Below are positions 1 to 6,962 of a stretch of DNA of 10,922 nt, one piece after another (position 1 is the stretch's first letter; each line of letters begins with the position of its first letter). Under the pieces are notes generated by a model. That model saw only the letters and a program-made list of their open reading frames with translations, was not told the DNA's origin and made no database searches. The DNA is taken from assembly GCA_002332795.1 (NCBI GenBank), contig DDBP01000305.1, positions 1 through 10,922 of the forward strand. Reading direction: 5' to 3'. Origin of the DNA: Anaerolineales bacterium UBA2029. GTDB taxonomy: Bacteria > Chloroflexota > Anaerolineae > Aggregatilineales > Aggregatilineaceae. Position numbers and translations under genes: made by a program.

Positions 1-87
1 GCGCGGGAGGGGGATGAGGGCAAAAAGTGCATAACACGCTCTAGCCCTGTCCGCCCTTGAACGTTCTGCGCAGTTCCCCTCTGCACG

Positions 88-121
88 GGCGCGATCATAG
101 CCCGCCCACGACGATCGCGCC
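88..121. repeat. Inverted repeat with 9-bp perfect arms
   Basis: GGCGCGATC at 88-96 is matched by its reverse complement GATCGCGCC at 113-121, with a 16-nt spacer. As RNA it would form a stable GC-rich stem, but no T-run follows, so it is not a textbook intrinsic terminator. It lies about 30 bp upstream of a possible promoter for the collagen-like gene. It may be the 3' hairpin of a gene outside the window or a protein-binding site. The rest of 1-150 shows no convincing gene on either strand. Confidence 0.35.
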
Positions 122-151
122 ACGGGCAAAGGGAAATTTACCCTCACTCAG

Positions 152-180
152 TTGACCCGCGCGGCGCAGTGTTGTTCAAT
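152..180 (+). promoter_or_regulatory. Possible sigma70-type promoter for the collagen-like gene
   Basis: TTGACC (152-157, 5/6 to the -35 consensus) is followed after a 17-bp spacer by TTCAAT (175-180, 4/6 to the -10 consensus). This would give a leader of roughly 75 nt before the ATG at 264. It is a pattern match only, but spacing and position are suitable and the leader contains no other gene. Confidence 0.35.
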
Positions 181-263
181 AGGATTGGTTGCCATGCCAC
201 TGGATAGCGGCATGGGCCGAAAAGTTCACCGTTTCGCTATGCAGGCCAAGGAGAGAGAATTTG

Positions 264-1340
264 ATGACGCGCAAGTTTCCTTCACTGTTAATCGGCATTG
301 CCATTGTGATTGTGGTCGGCTCGCTGCTCAGCGGTTGCCAGGGCGAAAAGGGCGAACCCGGCCCGCCCGGCCCGGAAGGCCCCGCCGGTCCTGCCGGTCC
401 GCCTGGCGAACCCGGCCCGCAGGGTGAACCCGGCTGCACCCCCGCGCTCAGCTTCGAGGGCACCGTCCTGCAGATTGACTCCGACTGCGACGGCGAAATT
501 GACCTTACCCAAGACCTGCAAGGCCCGCCCGGCCCGCAAGGCGAGCCTGGGCCACAGGGCGAACCCGGCCCGCAGGGTGAACCCGGCTGCACCCCCGCGC
601 TCAGCTTCGAGGGCACCGTCCTGCAGATTGACTCCGACTGCGACGGCGAAATTGACCTGAGCCAGGACTTGCAAGGTCCACCTGGCCCGCAGGGCGAACC
701 CGGCCCACAGGGCGAAGCTGGCCCCGCCGGTCCGCCCGGCCCCAAAGGTGACCCCGGCCCGCAAGGCGAGCCTGGGCCACAGGGCGAACCCGGCCCGCAG
801 GGTGAACCCGGCTGCACCCCCGCCCTGAAGTTCGTGGGCAGTGTGTTGATGGTGGACTCCGACTGCGACGGGGACTTTGACCTGAATCAGGACTTGCAAG
901 GCCCGCCTGGCCCGCAGGGCGAACCCGGCCCACAGGGCGAAGCTGGCCCCGCCGGCCCACAAGGCCCGCAAGGTGAGCCGGGGCCACAAGGAGAACCCGG
1001 CCCGGCTGGCCTACCTGGCCCGCAGGGTGAACCTGGCCCACAGGGCGAACCTGGCCCCGCCGGCCCGCCCGGCCCCCAGGGGCCTGCTGGTGAACCCGGC
1101 GGTCTCAAGGGCTATGAGATCGTCACGCGCGAGGGGACGTTCACCAGCCTGGGTGTGCTCACGCTGCGCTGCCCGGAGGGTAAGCAGGTCATTGGCGGCG
1201 GAGCCAGCGCCTCCGACCCGACCGTTTCCATCTACACCAACATGCCAGTAGGCAGCACGGGTTGGCGCGTGCGCGCGCTGGGCATCGGGCGCGGCCCCTA
1301 CACGCTGACCGCTTATGCCATCTGCGCCGCGGTAGAATAA
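264..1340 (+). CDS. Collagen-like surface lipoprotein with three Cys/Asp modules
   Basis: Predicted secreted, lipid-anchored 358-aa protein. The ATG at 264 is preferred because AAGGAGAG lies 8 nt upstream and the first 25 residues form a lipoprotein signal: basic TRK, a hydrophobic stretch, then the lipobox LSGC with Cys25 as lipidation site. A longer frame opens at 189 but would bury this signal. The mature protein has four Gly-X-Y collagen tracts (about 27-57, 87-108, 138-183, 213-278), mostly GPQ/GEP triplets. They are interrupted by three 29-residue modules at 58-86, 109-137 and 184-212. Each module starts CTPAL, carries DSDCDG followed by an acidic residue and Asp, and ends QDLQ. The DxDxDGxxD pattern resembles calcium loops of dockerin or thrombospondin type 3 repeats; this is inference. 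The last 80 residues form a separate domain with [11 protein letters not shown] (Cys303) and a terminal AIC (Cys354), resembling C-terminal beta domains of other secreted collagen-like proteins. It is likely a trimeric surface stalk or adhesin. A strong terminator follows. Confidence 0.88.
   Translation: MTRKFPSLLIGIAIVIVVGSLLSGCQGEKGEPGPPGPEGPAGPAGPPGEPGPQGEPGCTPALSFEGTVLQIDSDCDGEIDLTQDLQGPPGPQGEPGPQGEPGPQGEPGCTPALSFEGTVLQIDSDCDGEIDLSQDLQGPPGPQGEPGPQGEAGPAGPPGPKGDPGPQGEPGPQGEPGPQGEPGCTPALKFVGSVLMVDSDCDGDFDLNQDLQGPPGPQGEPGPQGEAGPAGPQGPQGEPGPQGEPGPAGLPGPQGEPGPQGEPGPAGPPGPQGPAGEPGGLKGYEIVTREGTFTSLGVLTLRCPEGKQVIGGGASASDPTVSIYTNMPVGSTGWRVRALGIGRGPYTLTAYAICAAVE
405..658 (+). repeat. 101-bp exact direct duplication inside the collagen-like gene
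   Basis: Bases 405-505 are identical to 558-658 (offset 153 bp, 51 codons), covering the end of one collagen tract and most of a 29-residue module. A second exact match of 71 bp links 528-598 with 753-823 (offset 225 bp). Offsets are multiples of three, so gain or loss of units keeps the frame. Identity at silent positions implies recent duplication or gene conversion rather than protein-level selection alone. Confidence 0.92.
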
Positions 1341-1366
1341 GCCGCCCGCTTCACTACCTGACAAGA

Positions 1367-1402
1367 CACATGCCGGGGCATCTGCTCCGGCATGTGCTTT
1401 CT
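1367..1402 (+). terminator. Intrinsic terminator after the collagen-like gene
   Basis: A 13-bp stem pairs 1367-1379 (CACATGCCGGGGC) with 1384-1396 through an ATCT tetraloop, with one G-T wobble. It is followed by CTTTCTC. It starts 26 nt past the stop codon at 1340 and separates the lipoprotein gene from the operon promoter immediately downstream. The U-tract is short, but the stem is very stable. Confidence 0.72.
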
Positions 1403-1405
1403 CCA

Positions 1406-1434
1406 TTGGCGCGACGCGCCCGGCTTGCTACAAT
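1406..1434 (+). promoter_or_regulatory. Probable promoter of the glycan operon (extended -10)
   Basis: TTGGCG (1406-1411) and TACAAT (1429-1434) are separated by exactly 17 bp. The -10 is preceded by TG plus one base, giving the extended motif TGCTACAAT. Transcription would begin near 1441, leaving a leader of about 35 nt before the ATG at 1477. It sits just after the terminator hairpin and before five closely packed genes, as expected for an operon promoter. Confidence 0.55.
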
Positions 1435-1476
1435 CACGCGCGGTTTGTGACGCTGGTCTACCCAAAGAGCCTTGCC

Positions 1477-2502
1477 ATGCCCGACCCGCACGATTACGCC
1501 CTCGATCTGTCCATCGTGGTGCCCGCCTACAACGAAGCGGAGAGCCTGCCGCTGCTGCACGAACACCTCTGCGCGGCGGTCGAGCCGCTCGGCTTGCGCT
1601 GGGAAGTGATCTACGTGGACGATGGCAGCACCGACAACACGCGCGACGTGTTGCGCGGGCTGCATCAGGCCGACGCGCGGGTGATCGTGGCCGAGCAGCG
1701 CCGCAACGCGGGCAAGAGCCTGGCGCTGAACACCGGCTTTGCCCTGGCGCGGGGCGCGATCGTCGTCACGATGGACGCCGACCTGCAGGACGATCCGAAT
1801 GAAATCCCCAACCTGTTGGCCAAGCTGGACGAGGGTTACGATGTGGTCAGCGGCTGGAAGAAGCACCGGCAAGACCCACTCTCCAAGCGTGTACCCTCGT
1901 GGATCGCCAATCACGTCACGGCCTGGATGACCGGTCTGCGCCTGCACGATATGAACTGCGGCCTGAAAGCCTACCGCGCCGAGTGCGTGCGCGAACTGCA
2001 CCTCTATGGCGACCTGCACCGCTACATCCCCATCCTGGCCCACTACAACGGCTTCCGCGTCACCGAAATCCCGGTCAGGCATCACAAGCGGCGTTTCGGG
2101 CGCTCCAAGTACGGGCCTGGGCGTCTGTTGCGCGGCGGGTTAGACCTGCTCACCGTGTTGTTTCTGAACAACTTTCGCTACCGGCCCCTGCACCTGTTCG
2201 GCGGAACGGGTTTGATCCTGTTGATCGCCGGCTTCGTCATCAACGCCTACCTGTCCATCGAGTGGTTGCAGGGCATGCGCCCGCTCAGTCAGCGCCCGTT
2301 GCTCACCCTGGGCGTGCTGCTGATGCTGATGGGCGTGCAGTTGGGGACGATCGGCCTGCTGGCGGAGCTGGTCGTTTCGGTGGCGCAACGCCAGGAAGAC
2401 CCGCTGCGCATCACGCGAACGGTGCGGCGCTCGACCGCTCACGGCGCTGACCCCACCCCTGCTCCGGCCAGCGAACCGCTCCCAAGTGAGGAAAAATCGT
2501 GA
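1477..2502 (+). CDS. Family 2 glycosyltransferase, DPM1/GtrB-like polyprenyl-phosphate sugar transferase
   Basis: A 341-aa inverting GT-A glycosyltransferase predicted to move a sugar from a nucleotide donor to a polyprenyl phosphate at the cytoplasmic face of the membrane. Visible motifs are SIVVPAYNE (12-20), VDDGSTDN (47-54), the metal-binding DAD in MDADLQDDP (99-107), MNCGLKAYR (159-167) and the basic segment RHHKRRFGRSKYG (201-213). All are typical of DPM1, ArnC and GtrB relatives. Two C-terminal transmembrane helices (about 239-259 and 275-298) match the bacterial membrane-anchored form, followed by a Pro/Ser-rich tail. A GTG at 1447 would extend the protein by 10 residues, but it has no ribosome site and lies only a few bases past the inferred transcription start. 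The ATG at 1477 has a weak AAAGAG 7 nt upstream. First gene of the operon; its stop overlaps the next start by 4 nt (GTGA). The sugar and exact lipid acceptor cannot be read from sequence. Confidence 0.87.
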   Translation: MPDPHDYALDLSIVVPAYNEAESLPLLHEHLCAAVEPLGLRWEVIYVDDGSTDNTRDVLRGLHQADARVIVAEQRRNAGKSLALNTGFALARGAIVVTMDADLQDDPNEIPNLLAKLDEGYDVVSGWKKHRQDPLSKRVPSWIANHVTAWMTGLRLHDMNCGLKAYRAECVRELHLYGDLHRYIPILAHYNGFRVTEIPVRHHKRRFGRSKYGPGRLLRGGLDLLTVLFLNNFRYRPLHLFGGTGLILLIAGFVINAYLSIEWLQGMRPLSQRPLLTLGVLLMLMGVQLGTIGLLAELVVSVAQRQEDPLRITRTVRRSTAHGADPTPAPASEPLPSEEKS

Positions 2503-3611
2503 AAGGCACGCTCAAACGTCTGCGCGACGCCATCTGGCACAAGGACTTCTCCGCCGATCAACTGCGGCGCTACGTCGGAGAGTATCAGAAGTGCTATTTC
2601 ACCTATGCGGGCGACGAATCGCTGCGGGCCAACGCCGCTTCGGGCGGCAGTGTCTCCGCCCTGCTGGTCTACCTGCTGGAAAGCGGGCAGATTGACGGGG
2701 CGCTGGTCTGCCGGACGGTCATCCGCAACGGGCACGCCCGCCCGGAGTTCGTCATCGCCCGCACCCGCGAGGAGATCATGGCCGCGCAGGGCAGCAAGTA
2801 CGCCGCCGTCTACTTCACCAACGACGCTCTGCCGCTGCTCCAGGAGTTCGACGGGCGGGCAGCCGTCGTCGCCCTGCCCTGCGACGCCACCATCCTGCAG
2901 CGCACCCGCGCCAAGTTGCCCGACCTGGATCGCAAGATTGCCCTGGTGATCACGCTCTTCTGCGGGCACAACTCCGAACCCGTCCTCACCGATGCCATCG
3001 TTCGGCGGCTGGGCAAAGGGCACGGCGCGCTGACCGGCTACCGCTGGCGCACCGGTCACTGGCGCGGCAGGCTGGAGGCGACTTTCGCCGACGGGACACA
3101 GGTCGTCAGGCCGTTCGAGACGTTCTCCGACTATCGCAACCTGTATTTCTTCGCACAGCCCAAGTGCCATCACTGCTTCGATCACTTCGGCTATCACTGC
3201 GATATCTCTGCCGGCGACATCTGGTCACCGCGCATGAAGGCGCATCCCATCAAGCACACCGCCCTGATCACCCGCACCGCCGCTGGACAGGCATTGGTCG
3301 AGGCGGCGCTGGCGGCGGGCGTGTTGGTGGGGAGCGAAGAGCCAATCGAGGAAGTGGTGAACGGGCAGGCGCGCACCGCTCCCTTTCACTACAACGTGAC
3401 CGTCCGCGCGCGGGTGGGTCGCCTGTTCCGGCTGCGCATCAAGGATCGCACCGATGCGCCAGTACGCCCCGTGGATTACCTGATCGCCTTCATCGCGCTG
3501 CTCAACGAGCGTATCTCGCGCACCCGTCCGGGCCGCTGGCTGATTCTGCACACGCCGCGCCCGATCATTCGCCTGTATCTGTACGTCTTGAAAGGACTGG
3601 AAAGTCTGTAG
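2499..3611 (+). CDS. FrhB/FdhB-like flavin and Fe-S protein of a glycan operon
   Basis: A 370-aa protein of the coenzyme F420 hydrogenase/dehydrogenase beta-subunit family. It starts at GTG 2499, overlapping the upstream stop by 4 nt, with AGTGAGG about 8 nt before it. The N-terminal domain shows RANAASGGSVSALLVYLLES (43-62) followed by IDGALV, then QGSKYA (97-102) and ALPCDAT (125-131). These match the FrhB N-domain pattern. The C-terminal domain shows LFCGHNSEP (153-161) and the cluster-type segment CHHCFD (223-228) with CDISAGDIW (234-242), as in FrhB_FdhB_C. The classical N-terminal ferredoxin domain is missing: the protein begins near Cys32 with only one Cys there. Homologues next to polysaccharide pyruvyl transferases are frequent in exopolysaccharide loci, and the pyruvyl transferase-like gene follows after 1 nt. 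The role in glycan synthesis is not established; a redox or ketosugar-modifying role is inference. It is unlikely to be a true F420 hydrogenase subunit, since no hydrogenase or dehydrogenase genes are nearby. Confidence 0.82.
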   Translation: MKGTLKRLRDAIWHKDFSADQLRRYVGEYQKCYFTYAGDESLRANAASGGSVSALLVYLLESGQIDGALVCRTVIRNGHARPEFVIARTREEIMAAQGSKYAAVYFTNDALPLLQEFDGRAAVVALPCDATILQRTRAKLPDLDRKIALVITLFCGHNSEPVLTDAIVRRLGKGHGALTGYRWRTGHWRGRLEATFADGTQVVRPFETFSDYRNLYFFAQPKCHHCFDHFGYHCDISAGDIWSPRMKAHPIKHTALITRTAAGQALVEAALAAGVLVGSEEPIEEVVNGQARTAPFHYNVTVRARVGRLFRLRIKDRTDAPVRPVDYLIAFIALLNERISRTRPGRWLILHTPRPIIRLYLYVLKGLESL

Positions 3612-3612
3612 C

Positions 3613-4887
3613 GTGGACACCGAACGCACTGTCGCCATCACTGGCGCGACGTTGTGGGGCAATCGCGGCGCAGAGGCCATGCTCGTGACGACTATCGGGC
3701 AGGTGCGCGCCCGCCGTCCTGACGCGCGCATCGTGATCTTCTCCTACTTCCCCAGGCGCGACCGCGCCCTGGTGCGCGACCCGCGCGTCACCGTCATCGG
3801 CGCGCGCCCGCGCGACCTGGTGCTGCGCACCTTCCCCTTTGCCGTGCTGGCCTGGCTGGCCGGGTTGCTGCGCCTGCGCTGGCCAGATCGCCTGCTGCCG
3901 CATCCCGCCCGCGCCCTGCGCCGCTGCGACGCCCTGCTGGACATCAGCGGCATCTCCTTCGCCGACGGTCGCGAGAAGTTCCTGCCGTTCAACATCCTGC
4001 TGATCTGGCCCGCCCTGTTGCTGGGCGTGCCGGTGATCAAGCTGGCACAGGCGCTCGGCCCCTTCAAACACCCGCTCACGCGGCTGAGCGCCCGGCTCTT
4101 CCTGCCGCGCTGCCGCCACATTTACGCCCGCGGTGAGGTGACCGCCGCCCATCTGCGCGACCTGGGCCTGCCCGCCGAGAAATGGAGTCTGGCCGCCGAC
4201 ATCGCTTTCGTCTACGATCCGGCCTACAGCCTCACCGAGGAGAACGAGGCGCAGGTGAACGCGCTGGCCGCCCGCCTGGCGGAACTGCGCGCCGCGGGCA
4301 AGACGATCGTCGGGCTGGTGCCCAGTTCGCTGGTACACACGGCCTCGGCCAAAGCGGGGCGCGACTACGCCGGCCTGTTCGTGCAGATCATCCGCGACCT
4401 GGGCGGGCCGGAGATGCACTTCGTCGTCGTGCCCAACGCCACCCGCCAGGGGTCGCCGTCCTTCGCCAACAACGACCTGGCCGCCATCGCCGCCTTGCGC
4501 GAGCGGCTGATCGCCGACCTGCCGGGCGCGCTGGGCGAGCGCGTGGACATCGTGGACTACGACCTGAACACAGCGGGCAGCCGCCGCCTGTTCGCGCAGT
4601 GCGACGTGATCATCACCTCGCGCTTTCACGGGATGATCTCCGCGCTGACGCTGGGCGTCCCGCCAGTGGTCATCGGCTGGAGTCACAAGTACGCCGAGGT
4701 GCTGGCCGAATTCGGCCTGGAACGCTTCGCCGTGGACTTCGCCGATCCCAAGGCAGACGTGCTGTCGCTGGCCCGCGCAGCGCTGACCGAACGCGACGCC
4801 GTACGCCAACAGATCGCCGCGCACCTCGAAGCGGTGCGGGCTTCGGCTGCCGCGCAGTTCGCCTGTCTGGACGATCTACTCGCGTGA
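3613..4887 (+). CDS. Polysaccharide pyruvyl transferase family protein (CsaB/WcaK-like)
   Basis: A 424-aa predicted PS_pyruv_trans protein, a family that adds ketal-linked pyruvate from PEP to sugars of surface polysaccharides. Start is GTG 3613, one base after the previous stop, with GGAAAG 8 nt upstream. Recognisable features are the N-terminal ITGATLWGNRGAEAML (9-24), the core DALLDISGISFADG (about 106-119), ARGEVTAAHLRDLGL and the conserved C-terminal SRFHGMISALTLGVPPVVIG beginning at Ser336, followed by WSHKYAEVL. The Arg337 and His339 of SRFHG are the usual active-site signature. Hydrophobic stretches near the middle are normal family core rather than clear membrane spans. Its final TGA overlaps the GTG of the next gene by 4 nt, so translation is probably coupled. 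Some members act as polysaccharide-modifying enzymes of other kinds, so the exact transferred group is not certain. Confidence 0.87.
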   Translation: MDTERTVAITGATLWGNRGAEAMLVTTIGQVRARRPDARIVIFSYFPRRDRALVRDPRVTVIGARPRDLVLRTFPFAVLAWLAGLLRLRWPDRLLPHPARALRRCDALLDISGISFADGREKFLPFNILLIWPALLLGVPVIKLAQALGPFKHPLTRLSARLFLPRCRHIYARGEVTAAHLRDLGLPAEKWSLAADIAFVYDPAYSLTEENEAQVNALAARLAELRAAGKTIVGLVPSSLVHTASAKAGRDYAGLFVQIIRDLGGPEMHFVVVPNATRQGSPSFANNDLAAIAALRERLIADLPGALGERVDIVDYDLNTAGSRRLFAQCDVIITSRFHGMISALTLGVPPVVIGWSHKYAEVLAEFGLERFAVDFADPKADVLSLARAALTERDAVRQQIAAHLEAVRASAAAQFACLDDLLA

Positions 4888-5777
4888 CCGCTACGCTGCT
4901 CCGCCTGATCAAATGGCTGTGGCTCGTCGTGGTGGCGGGCGCAGTGGTGCGCTACCTGTGGGCGCACTGGGACGAGGTTGGCCCACAACTGCGCACCATC
5001 GCGCTACCCCGCCTGGCGCTGGCCGTGGCCTTGCTGATCGCCTCCAAGCTGCTGCTGGTGATTCTCTCGCAGCGGTCGGTCGCCCTGGCCGGGTACGCCG
5101 TCCCCTATCGGCGCATGTTCACCATCAACGCGCTCAGTCAGCTCGCCAAGTACCTGCCGGGCGGCATCTGGCACTTCGTCGGGCGGGCGGGCTACTATCA
5201 CGCCGACGGCCTGCCCCTGCGCGCCGTCACACACGCTATGATCGTGGAGAACCTGTGGCTGGTCTTCTCCGCTTTCATGGCGGGCGTGAGCAGCCTGTTG
5301 CTCTACTACGCCGACGGCTGGCGGCTGGCGGTGACCCTGGCCGGGTTGATCGCGGTGTGGTGGGCGGTGCTGTGGCTGATCCGCCTGCGCTTCAGCGGTC
5401 GGCGGGACTGGCGGGGCAGCCTGGAAACGCTCGGCTTCCAGGCGCTGATCTGGGCGCTGGTCGGGGCGAGCCTGTGGGCCGTGCTGCCCGCGTTGGATGG
5501 CTGGCGAGCGGGCAGCCTGGCGATTGGCGCGTTCTGCATAAGCTGGGTGATCGGCTATATGGCCCTCTTCGCGCCGGGCGGGATCGGCGTGCGCGAGGCG
5601 GCCATGACCGCGCTGCTGGCCCCTGTCCTGCCCCCGCACGACGCGCTGCTCTACGCCGCCATTCACCGTTTCCTGTGGGTAGCCGCCGAGCTGGCGCTGG
5701 GCATCGTCGCCAGGACTGCGCTGGCCGCGCCCGCGCCAACAGCGAGCACGCAGCCGTCGGAAATGCCACACCCATGA
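4884..5777 (+). CDS. UPF0104 / lysylphosphatidylglycerol synthase TM-type flippase-like protein (copy 1)
   Basis: A 297-aa multi-pass membrane protein. The frame is open far upstream, but that part is an out-of-frame shadow of the pyruvyl transferase. The real start is GTG 4884, overlapping the preceding TGA by 4 nt, and gives a sensible N-terminal helix (KWLWLVVVAGAVVRYLW). Family hallmarks are QLAKYLPGGIWHFVGR (86-101) and FAPGGIGVREAAM (229-241), both typical of PF03706, which includes the MprF flippase domain and archaeal AglD. About seven or eight hydrophobic segments are visible. There is no cytosolic lysyl-transferase domain, so it is not a full MprF. In this operon it may translocate a lipid-linked sugar or glycan, such as the product of the first gene; this is inference from context. 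The C-terminal tail is Ala/Pro/Thr-rich. Confidence 0.83.
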   Translation: MTATLLRLIKWLWLVVVAGAVVRYLWAHWDEVGPQLRTIALPRLALAVALLIASKLLLVILSQRSVALAGYAVPYRRMFTINALSQLAKYLPGGIWHFVGRAGYYHADGLPLRAVTHAMIVENLWLVFSAFMAGVSSLLLYYADGWRLAVTLAGLIAVWWAVLWLIRLRFSGRRDWRGSLETLGFQALIWALVGASLWAVLPALDGWRAGSLAIGAFCISWVIGYMALFAPGGIGVREAAMTALLAPVLPPHDALLYAAIHRFLWVAAELALGIVARTALAAPAPTASTQPSEMPHP

Positions 5778-5798
5778 GCACGCTGTGAGAAAACCGCC

Positions 5799-6875
5799 AT
5801 GCGTCGCTACCGCAATCAGATTCTCGCCGGACTGCTCTTCATCACCGTGGTGCTGATCGCCGTAGTCGCCATCACCGGCGCGGACGCGCTGGCAGGCAAG
5901 CTGGGCGACTTCCCGCTGTGGCTGTTCGTGCCCGTGTTGCTGCTGAAATGCGTCAACTGGGCGCTGCGCTACTACGAGTGGCGTTACTTCCTGGGCGTGA
6001 TCGGCGTGCGCACGGTGCGCGGATTGCCGCAGCCGCCCCCGCCGAACCCCGCCGCGCCCGCCATCCGCGAGCGCGACAGCATCGTGCTGTGGCTGGCCGG
6101 GCTGGCCATGTCCGTCAGCCCTGGCAAGCTGGGCGAAGTACTCAAAGCGCTGGTGCTCAAGCAACTGAGCGGCATGGACTTTTCGCGCGGCGCGCCGGTC
6201 GTCTTCCTGGAACGGCTGGTAGACGGCCTGGCCGTGATCCCCCTGACGACCGTGGCCATGTTGGCCGCCGGCGACGCGGTCGAGAGCGGCGACGTATCGC
6301 TGGGCTACGTGCGGGCGGTGTTGATCGGCGTGTCGCTGGCGCTGGGCGTGGGCATGGTGCTGGTACAGATTCGCCCCCTGGCCGAATGGGCGCTCGATGC
6401 GACGGAGAACTGGCCCGGCGTGCGGCGCGTGCACGGTGCGCTGCGCAATCTGTACGAGTCCAGCTACGACCTGATCAAGCTGCGGCATCTGCTGCCCATG
6501 ACCGGCGTCGGCCTGATCGTCTACAGCGCGGACAGCCTGGGCTTCTTCCTGCTGTTGACTGGTCTGGGCATCGAGCCGTCGTGGACGCTGCTGGCCCAGG
6601 CGACCTTCATCCTCGGCTTCTCGGTGATCGTCGCCTCGATCTCCACGCTGCCAGGTGGCGCGGGCGGGCGCGAACTGACCATCGGCCCCATGTTGACGGG
6701 CATCGTGGCCCTGTCCAAAGCGGACGCGGGCACGGCAACCTTCCTCATCGGCATCTTTCAGTTGTGGGTTGGCGTGTTGCTGGGGCTGGTGATGATCGCC
6801 CTGTTCCGTCAGACGCTTTTCCCACCTGCTCTGGAAGACGAGATCGCCGCCTACGAAGCCGCCCGGCAGGCGTAG
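5799..6875 (+). CDS. UPF0104 / AglD-type flippase-like membrane protein (copy 2)
   Basis: A 358-aa membrane protein of the same superfamily as its upstream neighbour but clearly divergent. The ATG at 5799 lies 21 nt after the previous stop with only a weak purine stretch (GAGAAAA) before it, so translation may depend on reinitiation. Diagnostic motifs are SPGKLGEVLKALVLKQLSG (107-125), VFLERLVDGLAV (135-146) and ISTLPGGAGGRELTIG (281-296), matching the TIGR00374-type flippase-like domain. A proline-rich cytosolic-looking insert (PQPPPPNP) lies before the first motif. Copy 1 has the LPGGIW/PGGIGVRE variant while copy 2 has the SPGKLGE/LPGGAGGRE variant, so they are paralogues of separate subfamilies and not a recent duplication. 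Last gene of the operon; no convincing terminator follows. Confidence 0.83.
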   Translation: MRRYRNQILAGLLFITVVLIAVVAITGADALAGKLGDFPLWLFVPVLLLKCVNWALRYYEWRYFLGVIGVRTVRGLPQPPPPNPAAPAIRERDSIVLWLAGLAMSVSPGKLGEVLKALVLKQLSGMDFSRGAPVVFLERLVDGLAVIPLTTVAMLAAGDAVESGDVSLGYVRAVLIGVSLALGVGMVLVQIRPLAEWALDATENWPGVRRVHGALRNLYESSYDLIKLRHLLPMTGVGLIVYSADSLGFFLLLTGLGIEPSWTLLAQATFILGFSVIVASISTLPGGAGGRELTIGPMLTGIVALSKADAGTATFLIGIFQLWVGVLLGLVMIALFRQTLFPPALEDEIAAYEAARQA

Positions 6876-6922
6876 AAACGCCCCATGACGGCACACTCCC
6901 CAGAACATATCCCATCCGAACC

Positions 6923-6942
6923 TGGAATAATAGTGGTACTAT
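6923..6942 (+). promoter_or_regulatory. Extended -10 and palindromic operator candidate
   Basis: TGGAATAAT (6923-6931) is an extended -10 (TG, one base, then AATAAT, 5/6 to consensus) with no good -35. Overlapping it, ATAGT-GGT-ACTAT (6930-6942) is an inverted repeat with 5-bp arms. Eight nt further is the strong AGGAGG of the next gene. A short palindrome over the start region is the usual place for autoregulation in antitoxin operons. Functional assignment is inference. Confidence 0.38.
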
Positions 6943-6962
6943 CTAGGTGTAGGAGGTGCGTC

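Noticed and set aside
131..143. GGGAAATTTACCC near-palindrome
   Set aside because: Imperfect and single-copy; no known operator fits it, so it is left without a call.
176..817. Minus-strand Gly-Pro-Cys-rich frame resembling a collagen
   Set aside because: It mirrors the collagen repeat on the + strand: Gly/Pro codons GGN and CCN are complementary, so the reverse strand also reads as Gly-Pro. The + strand has the signal peptide, ribosome site and Cys modules.
264..1340. CRISPR-like or minisatellite array
   Set aside because: Repeats are spaced in multiples of three and encode Gly-X-Y and the 29-residue module; they are coding repeats without unique spacers.
3565..4824. 419-codon open frame on the minus strand
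   Set aside because: Antisense to the pyruvyl transferase-like gene; low-complexity translation and no recognisable motif or ribosome site.
4182..4883. Upstream part of the frame that leads into the first flippase-like gene
   Set aside because: Arg/Gly-rich out-of-frame shadow of the pyruvyl transferase-like gene; the hydrophobic protein begins at GTG 4884.
6869..6882. GGCGT-AGAA-ACGCC hairpin at the end of the glycan operon
   Set aside because: Only 5 bp, overlaps the stop codon and has no T-run, so it is not convincing as a terminator.
5004..6908. 634-codon open frame on the minus strand
   Set aside because: It is exactly antisense to two membrane genes with clear family motifs. Its translation is a Gln/His/Arg/Asp-rich mixture without domains, typical of the reverse frame of Leu/Val/Ala-rich GC codons.
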